DNA from: Candidatus Dojkabacteria bacterium
GTDB lineage: Bacteria > Patescibacteriota > Dojkabacteria > SC72
Direction: 5' to 3'
DNA length: 5,714 nt
NCBI GenBank assembly: GCA_012800885.1
Contig: JAAZIL010000039.1
Span: forward strand, 1-5,714
The notes under the pieces were generated by a model. That model saw nothing but the letters and a program-made list of their open reading frames with translations. It did not search any database and was not told where the DNA came from. The position numbers and the translations under genes were made by a program. Shown here in pieces: positions 1 through 4,214 of this stretch. How positions within the stretch are numbered: the first letter of the stretch is position 1; every line of letters begins with the position of its first letter.

Positions 1-83
1 ATGTTATTCTAATATTAGTATTAATAGCATTTTTTGCATATATTGGTAGGGGAGTATACAGAAGATTAAAGAGAAGGAAGTAG
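1..83 (+). CDS. 3' end of a membrane-anchored protein (partial)
   Basis: An open frame enters from the left edge (first complete codon at position 3) and stops at TAG 81-83. The 26 visible residues form one strongly hydrophobic stretch (VILILVLIAFFAYIG) followed by a short arginine/lysine-rich tail ending RRLKRRK. This is what a single C-terminal transmembrane anchor with a positively charged cytoplasmic end looks like. The last 18 bases overlap the 3' end of the convergent gpmI gene. The layout resembles the C-terminal anchors of the two surface proteins at the right of the window, but relatedness cannot be judged from so short a piece. The function of the whole gene is not visible. A chance open frame of 26 codons is possible, though the hydrophobic-then-basic pattern argues for a real gene. 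Confidence 0.6.
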   Translation, partial: VILILVLIAFFAYIGRGVYRRLKRRK

Positions 84-1598
84 AGAGATACCACTCATTT
101 CACTAGGAATTGTTAAATCCATAAGATCTAGTATTGTTGGAGCTATATCTTTAAGAGCACCATATTTTAATCTTGTTGAGCGATTTTTAAGACCAACTAT
201 AATAAAAGGGACAGGGTTGTAAGAGTGTTCAGTGTTTACTTTACCTGAATCTATATCAACTAATTCCTCAGCATTACCATGATCAGCGGTAATTAAGACA
301 ACACCACCACTTCTAGTAAATTCTTCTACCAACTTGTTTACGCAGTAATCTACCGTTGATACAGCCTTTATAGTAGCAGGTATATTCCCTGTATGACCTA
401 CCATATCAGCATTAGCAAAATTTACAACAATGAAATCATAGATATTTTGATTGATTCTAGATAGAAGAACCTCTGTTACTTTTAAGGCACTCATCTCTGG
501 GGCTAAATCATAGGTAGGAACAGAAGGAGAAGGTACTTCAATTCTATCTTCACCTAAGTATTTAATCGCTGTACCCCCATTAAAGAAATATGTAACGTGT
601 GGGAATTTCTCTGATTCAGCAATACGTAATTGTCGTAAATTGTAAGAAGCAATAACATTACCTACAGGGAAATTTATATACTGTTTAGGGAATAACACCT
701 TAGATGGATACTTCTTTCTGTATTCGATCATACTTGCAAAGAAAATCGGTTGGATATCTTCTTGTTGGAAGTGTTTAAAATCCCTATCTACAAAGCTTTG
801 TGTTAATTGTAATGCTCTATCAGGTCTGAAGTTTAGAAATAGTACAACATCATTTCTCTGTATGTTACTATTTTTAATAAGGACAGTAGGCTCTATATAT
901 TCATCTGAGATATTTCTTCTATGTGCTTCATTTAGACAATTTTGATATGTAGAACAGTATTGCCCTGTATTTTTTGTTAACAAATCATACGCCTTTTTTA
1001 TCCTATCCCAATTCTGATTCCTATCCATAGCCCATGCCCTACCACATAGTGTAGCGATTTGACCTAGTGAGATTTTATTAATATGAGCTTGAATTTTATC
1101 TAATGACTTGTTTGATTCAAATATTTTAGAATCTCTCCCATCAGTGAAGGCGTGAATAAAGACATTGTTATTAAAGTTTTTTACTGATAGAAAGTCTAAA
1201 GTAGCTAATAGATGATTGGTATGTGCATGAACTCCACCTTCTCCAACCAGGGAGAGTATATGTATATTAGAATTATGCCGTAATGCGTGGTTTAGGGCTT
1301 CATTAAGGACATTATTGCTAAAGTAATTTTTATTATTTATTGAGTAATTTATCCGTTTTAAAGTTTGATTTACTACTCTACCTGCACCCATATTTATATG
1401 TCCTACCTCACTATTACCTTTTGTGTCTCTGGGCAGCCCTACAGCCTCTCCAGAGGCTAGTAAGTATGTATGTGGGTTTGTACTCCAGAGCTTTGATAGA
1501 TGTCTTGGATTAGCTAATACAACTGCATTACCACGTCCTTGTGGTGCTGTACCTAAGCCATCCATAATTATGAGTAACACCTTTCTTTTTGTTTCCAT
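66..1598 (-). CDS. gpmI: 2,3-bisphosphoglycerate-independent phosphoglycerate mutase
   Basis: This cytoplasmic glycolytic enzyme interconverts 3-phosphoglycerate and 2-phosphoglycerate and in this family needs manganese or a similar divalent metal. At 510 residues it has the usual family length. The alkaline-phosphatase-type fold is split around an inserted phosphotransferase domain (roughly residues 76-305). Visible catalytic and metal residues are Asp13 (IIMDGLG), the phosphorylated Ser63 (GNSEVGHINMGAG), Asp398 and His402 (NADMVGHTG), Asp439-His440 (TADHGNAEE) and His458 (TEHSYNPVPF). Substrate-binding segments include His124, the TDGRD block at 152-156, Arg187 and Arg193 in GRAWAMDR, FRPDRA at 257-262 and Lys331 before PHVTYFFNGG. 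No essential residue is missing. The ATG at 1598-1596 places MDG at the normal distance from the N-terminus; no clear Shine-Dalgarno precedes it. It is divergent from rplS and its 3' end overlaps the gene fragment at the left edge by 18 bases. Confidence 0.97.
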   Translation of the reverse strand: METKRKVLLIIMDGLGTAPQGRGNAVVLANPRHLSKLWSTNPHTYLLASGEAVGLPRDTKGNSEVGHINMGAGRVVNQTLKRINYSINNKNYFSNNVLNEALNHALRHNSNIHILSLVGEGGVHAHTNHLLATLDFLSVKNFNNNVFIHAFTDGRDSKIFESNKSLDKIQAHINKISLGQIATLCGRAWAMDRNQNWDRIKKAYDLLTKNTGQYCSTYQNCLNEAHRRNISDEYIEPTVLIKNSNIQRNDVVLFLNFRPDRALQLTQSFVDRDFKHFQQEDIQPIFFASMIEYRKKYPSKVLFPKQYINFPVGNVIASYNLRQLRIAESEKFPHVTYFFNGGTAIKYLGEDRIEVPSPSVPTYDLAPEMSALKVTEVLLSRINQNIYDFIVVNFANADMVGHTGNIPATIKAVSTVDYCVNKLVEEFTRSGGVVLITADHGNAEELVDIDSGKVNTEHSYNPVPFIIVGLKNRSTRLKYGALKDIAPTILDLMDLTIPSEMSGISLLPSL

Positions 1599-1682
1599 AT
1601 CTTTATTACTTTATATATTGTGGCATATTTCTAAATTTTATTCTATAATACGAAGCGATTATATAATAATATATTTATAAAT
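1599..1682. promoter_or_regulatory. Divergent gpmI / rplS promoter region
   Basis: This 84-bp AT-rich gap must hold the start signals for both divergent genes. On the + strand there are two perfect TATAAT boxes, at 1644-1649 and 1662-1667. The second predicts a start near 1674, leaving only about eight or nine untranslated bases before the rplS ATG, with no Shine-Dalgarno. The palindrome ATTATATAAT (1658-1667) also gives a -10 box on the - strand (1663-1658), which would start gpmI near 1651 with a leader of about 50 bases. No convincing -35 hexamer was found for any of them. A near-inverted repeat, TATAAT-A-CG-AAG-CG-ATTATA (1644-1663), spans the two boxes. In DNA this AT-rich, TATAAT boxes also arise by chance, so the choice of box is an inference. 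Confidence 0.5.
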
Positions 1683-2138
1683 ATGGATAATACAATTCTA
1701 GAAAAAGTAGAGAGTGACCACTACAAGAAGAGACCTGATGTGAAGGTTGGAGATATAGTTAAGTTACATTTAAAGATTAAAGAAGGGACAAAAGAGCGAA
1801 TACAGGTGTTTGAAGGAGTTGTAATCTCAATTAAGGGGACAGGCTTAGGAAAAACATTAACAGTAAGAAAAATATCTTACGGAGTAGGAGTTGAAAAAAC
1901 TGTACCTTTTCACTCCCCAACTCTTGAGAAAATTCAGGTAGTTAAAAGAGGCACAGTAAGAAGATCTAAACTATTTTATCTTAGAGAAAGGTTTGGTAGC
2001 AAAGCTCTAAAGGTTGGTAATACTGTAGACTTAGATTTAGAAGACGATGTAGTTGTTCCTACAACTGGAGAGGCACCAGAACAGGAAGAGAGAACAGAAG
2101 ATTTAGAGACAGAGGCAACAGTAGAGAAAGAAGAGTAG
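1683..2138 (+). CDS. rplS: 50S ribosomal protein L19 with acidic C-terminal extension
   Basis: L19 sits on the large ribosomal subunit near the interface with the small subunit. Residues 1-112 contain the classic family signatures in order: KVGDIVKLHLKIKEG (21-35), KERIQVFEGVVISIKG (37-52), TVRKISYGVGVEKTVPFHSP (60-79), and the basic segment VVKRGTVRRSKLFYLRERFG (86-105). The family is normally about 115 residues. This protein has 151 because of a tail of some 36 residues from about 116 onward, in which 16 are Asp or Glu and only two are basic. The ATG at 1683 is the natural start and no Shine-Dalgarno is visible before it. A tRNA-Gly begins six bases after the TAG stop, so both probably lie on one transcript. 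The identification is secure; the role of the tail is unknown. Confidence 0.97.
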   Translation: MDNTILEKVESDHYKKRPDVKVGDIVKLHLKIKEGTKERIQVFEGVVISIKGTGLGKTLTVRKISYGVGVEKTVPFHSPTLEKIQVVKRGTVRRSKLFYLRERFGSKALKVGNTVDLDLEDDVVVPTTGEAPEQEERTEDLETEATVEKEE

Positions 2139-2144
2139 CTCTTA

Positions 2145-2217
2145 GCGGGAGTAGTTCAACGGTTAGAATATCTGTTTTCCAAACAGAGGGTTGCGGGTTC
2201 GAATCCCGTCTCCCGCT
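2145..2217 (+). tRNA. tRNA-Gly (anticodon TCC)
   Basis: A complete 73-base cloverleaf can be folded by eye. The acceptor stem GCGGGAG (2145-2151) pairs with CTCCCGC (2210-2216), and the discriminator is T2217. The D stem is GTTC/GAAT. The anticodon stem TCTGT (2171-2175) pairs with ACAGA (2183-2187) around the loop TTTCCAA, with anticodon TCC at 2178-2180. The T stem GCGGG (2193-2197) pairs with CCCGT (2205-2209) around TTCGAAT. The anticodon reads GGA (and by wobble GGG) glycine codons, and T73 is the usual discriminator for bacterial tRNA-Gly. The 3' CCA is not encoded, so it must be added after transcription. A run of six T (2217-2222) follows directly and might help end transcription. There is no nearby promoter, so it is probably read through from rplS. 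Confidence 0.97.
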
Positions 2218-2298
2218 TTTTTATTAATCCTCTCATTACTTCTCTGTAAACTTTTACGTATCTGAGGTTCTTTTACTGCATTTAAAATATTTTTAGAG

Positions 2299-2304
2299 TA
2301 TAAT
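2299..2304 (+). promoter_or_regulatory. -10 box for a probable leaderless transcript
   Basis: A perfect TATAAT lies five bases before the ATG at 2310. A start about seven bases downstream of the box would put the first transcribed base at or within a base or two of that ATG, giving an mRNA with essentially no 5' leader. No Shine-Dalgarno is present. No good -35 hexamer is seen 16-19 bases upstream. The 92-bp gap from the tRNA (2218-2309) holds no other signal that I could recognise. Confidence 0.55.
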
Positions 2305-2309
2305 TGTCC

Positions 2310-2861
2310 ATGCCATTGGGCGAAGATATTTTTAAAGATATAACTGATGAGTTTAGTAGTGGAGGATCCTCTCCTCCTAAGACAAGTAGTATATCTAAAA
2401 GAACTCCCATGATAGAGAAAATCTTTGAAGAAGTCCTTGGTAGAAGACCTAGTAGCAGAGAATTAGCATACTACAGATATGGAGTACTGAAAGAAGAGGA
2501 TATTAGGAAAAAACTACTTAAGTCAGATGAGCATAAAAAGATTATAGAGGATGCTGGAAAACTTCCTAACCTAGAGGAAGAACTAAAGAGTGTACGTGTC
2601 TCAGAGAGGAAATTGGTACAAAGAATTGAAGATATTAATGGAGAATCAGTTGAACTACGGAAATTACTTGAATACAAAGACTCTCTAATAGAGAGGTTAA
2701 GACTAAAGATAAGTAATCCATACGACTTGCCATCTAGTACTGAGAAGTATGAGGAAGGATTTGAGGTATACAGTCATATGGATATTAAGGAGATAGAGAA
2801 ACCTCGAAGGAGAACTTTTAAAGAAACACTTATTGAGATAATTGATATAGTTTTTAAATAG
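2310..2861 (+). CDS. Coiled-coil protein with DUF4214-like helical segment, function unknown
   Basis: This 183-residue protein is highly charged and has no signal peptide or membrane segment, so it is probably cytoplasmic. After a flexible Ser/Pro/Gly-rich N-terminus (about residues 15-33), residues 34-80 (IEKIFEEVLGRRPSSRELAYY and the following KKLLKSDEH) resemble the DUF4214 pattern: a helix, LGR-P, then a helix ending near a conserved Ser-Glu/Asp. Residues 86-134 look like a coiled coil rich in Glu, Lys, Leu and Arg. A disordered stretch, the basic cluster KPRRR (164-168) and a final amphipathic helix follow. I start it at ATG 2310. An in-frame TTG at 2304 would add two residues, but it lies in the TATAAT box and would not be transcribed. 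The stop codon abuts the ATG of the downstream Xre-type regulator, so the two are surely co-expressed. The DUF4214 resemblance is by eye only, and I do not know the function. Confidence 0.85.
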   Translation: MPLGEDIFKDITDEFSSGGSSPPKTSSISKRTPMIEKIFEEVLGRRPSSRELAYYRYGVLKEEDIRKKLLKSDEHKKIIEDAGKLPNLEEELKSVRVSERKLVQRIEDINGESVELRKLLEYKDSLIERLRLKISNPYDLPSSTEKYEEGFEVYSHMDIKEIEKPRRRTFKETLIEIIDIVFK

Positions 2862-3179
2862 ATGAATATTAAAGAATTTGGTAGAAGACTACAAAAAGCA
2901 AGAACCGAACTAGGTATGTCTCAACGAAGTTTAGGTTTGGCTCTTGGGTTATCAGATAAGACAATCAGTTCTTACGAATCATCAAGATCTTACCCTAGTT
3001 TAGATGTATTATTCAAGATTAGTACAATTTTAAATAAACCGATTGAGTATTTCACATCATCAAAGAGAGTAGTATTTATTGAAGACTACTTAAAGAGAAT
3101 AATTACTAAACAGAGTGATATATCTAAGGATATTGGTATAATTAAAGATTTAATTAATACTAAAGAGAAGGAGGAGTAA
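2862..3179 (+). CDS. Xre/Cro-CI family helix-turn-helix protein
   Basis: This small protein of 105 residues is a likely DNA-binding transcriptional regulator. Residues 4-60 form the five-helix Xre domain: FGRRLQKARTELGMSQRSLG, then the recognition-helix region LSDKTISSYESSRSYPSLD, then LFKISTILNKPIEYF. All are typical of the SinR/CI-like family. Residues 70-105 form a charged, probably coiled helix (IEDYLKRIITKQSDISKDIG) that may mediate dimerisation. There is no ligand-binding or protease domain. The ATG starts on the base after the TAG of the preceding gene, with no Shine-Dalgarno, so translation presumably depends on ribosomes finishing the upstream gene. The last 20 bases overlap the convergent envelope-operon gene. 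Its targets are not visible; autoregulation of the pair or control of neighbours would be guesses. Confidence 0.92.
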   Translation: MNIKEFGRRLQKARTELGMSQRSLGLALGLSDKTISSYESSRSYPSLDVLFKISTILNKPIEYFTSSKRVVFIEDYLKRIITKQSDISKDIGIIKDLINTKEKEE

Positions 3180-3801
3180 TCCATTTTTTTAATTTTAGTA
3201 TTAAAAACCGTACTCCTTTTACTACTCCATATATTACCCCAGAAACAAGAAGTATTACTACAAGAGAAATTAAGGTAAGAGAGAAAATGTATCTTGAATC
3301 TGGTGGTTGAACGACTAGAGATTTATTAACTGTAAATTTATAATTTACACTATTAGATTTATTTATATCGTGTTGCCAAGCTAAGGCTGTGAACGATAAA
3401 ACAAATGTACCTTGTTTTTTCGGTTTGATAATAGCTTCAAATTGAGATGTTTGATTAGTAGATAGAGAGGTATATTTACTATGCTTTGGAGTTATCTCAA
3501 CTGAGGATGGTGCATCCCAAATCAGTTGTGTATGTGGAGAGTGTATTTTAGAGGTAATATATACTTTTAGAAGTATCTCTTTATTTAAAGGATTCTGTTT
3601 AACCTTTAATATCTCAATATCAAAATATTGGTTTTTACTTGTTACAATAGGTATGTCATTATCCTCAACACTCTCTATTCTATATTCTTCTTCTATCTCT
3701 GTTGTTATTGGTTGTTCCTTATGCGTAATCGGTTTGTCCTGAGAGTAGAGAAAGGATGTAGATAGTAATATGAGGATAGTAGAAAGGGAGATTTTTTTCA
3801 T
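3160..3801 (-). CDS. Secreted, C-terminally anchored beta-sandwich protein, function unknown
   Basis: This protein of 213 residues begins with a classic signal peptide: MKK, a hydrophobic core ISLSTILILLSTSFLY, and likely cleavage near residues 20-21. After a polar, Glu-rich linker (22-55) comes a beta-strand-rich domain (about 58-160). Alternating hydrophobic positions and segments such as EILLKVYITS and GTFVLSFTALAW suggest an immunoglobulin-like sandwich, distantly reminiscent of BatD-type or adhesin modules. A transmembrane helix at about 171-196 (IFSLTLISLVVILLVSGVIY) is followed by a basic tail. The topology is therefore outside domain, single anchor, short inside end. It is the last gene of the -strand operon and its ATG overlaps the TGA of the HEPN-like gene as ATGA. 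Its own TAG lies within the 3' end of the convergent Xre gene. I do not recognise a named family. Confidence 0.88.
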   Translation of the reverse strand: MKKISLSTILILLSTSFLYSQDKPITHKEQPITTEIEEEYRIESVEDNDIPIVTSKNQYFDIEILKVKQNPLNKEILLKVYITSKIHSPHTQLIWDAPSSVEITPKHSKYTSLSTNQTSQFEAIIKPKKQGTFVLSFTALAWQHDINKSNSVNYKFTVNKSLVVQPPDSRYIFSLTLISLVVILLVSGVIYGVVKGVRFLILKLKKWITPPSL

Positions 3802-4214
3802 TTTAGTATTCTTTTAATTCCTAATTTATATATTCTGTATGCATAGGTTGCTTCTTCATAATCAATATCTCTGTCTCTGTGTACTATGTCATTTCTTATC
3901 TTATGTACCTTCCAGAGGTTTTGATAAAGATTCTTAGTAAACATATTTTTAGCATTTTTAAGATTTTCTCCACAATCCTTCTGATTATTAAGTCTAATTC
4001 TCAATGCTTTTGCTAAAAGGTTATCTAATCTAATTATAGAGTCTCTCCTGGCGTACATATCTTCACTTTTTACTTGATTCTCTAGCTCATCTAAACTAGT
4101 ATAGATTCTGTCTTTTCTTTTATGAGAAACGGTCTTGCCTTGAATATATGTAGCTAGAAAAAGAATAGCAACAAGACCGAGAATTACAATTGTGGTTAAT
4201 AAATGATTACTCAC
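3798..4214 (-). CDS. Membrane-anchored HEPN-like small protein
   Basis: This 138-residue protein has one N-terminal transmembrane helix (about residues 5-24, LLTTIVILGLVAILFLATYI), then a basic stretch (KTVSHKRKDR) and an all-helical soluble domain (about 38-138), probably cytoplasmic. The segment LWKVHKIRNDIVH (100-112) carries R107-N108 and H112, the R-x4-H arrangement of HEPN domains, some of which are RNases and others only binding or scaffold modules. The preceding helices (RRDSIIRLDNLLAKALRIRL and GENLKNAKN) and the following one (EEATYAYRIYKLGIKRIL) fit a HEPN four-helix layout. The start is GTG at 4214-4212, overlapping the TGA of the transglutaminase-like gene as GTGA. Its own TGA overlaps the next ATG. 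The HEPN assignment rests on the motif and helix pattern only, and RNase activity is not implied. Confidence 0.85.
   Translation of the reverse strand: MSNHLLTTIVILGLVAILFLATYIQGKTVSHKRKDRIYTSLDELENQVKSEDMYARRDSIIRLDNLLAKALRIRLNNQKDCGENLKNAKNMFTKNLYQNLWKVHKIRNDIVHRDRDIDYEEATYAYRIYKLGIKRILK

Noticed and set aside
1423..1680. A + strand open frame of 85 codons opposite the start of gpmI
   Set aside because: It lies almost wholly antisense to the conserved N-terminal part of gpmI, has no family resemblance, and its hydrophobic end comes from the AT-rich promoter gap.
2217..2222. A run of six T after the tRNA as an intrinsic terminator
   Set aside because: There is no separate GC-rich hairpin apart from the tRNA's own stems. 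It may help termination but I could not support a distinct feature.
2304..2309. TTG at 2304 as the start of the DUF4214-like protein
   Set aside because: Its first base is the last base of the TATAAT box and would be upstream of the transcript start. The ATG two codons later fits better.
2471..2677. A - strand open frame of 68 codons inside the DUF4214-like gene
   Set aside because: It is a Ser/Phe-rich shadow of a Glu/Lys/Arg-rich coding strand, with no start signal and no recognisable domain.
3173..3216. GGAGTA (3173-3178) and TACTCC (3211-3216) as a terminator hairpin at the convergent junction
   Set aside because: The perfect stem is only six pairs with a loop of about 32 bases and no T-tract right after it on either strand, so it is probably chance.
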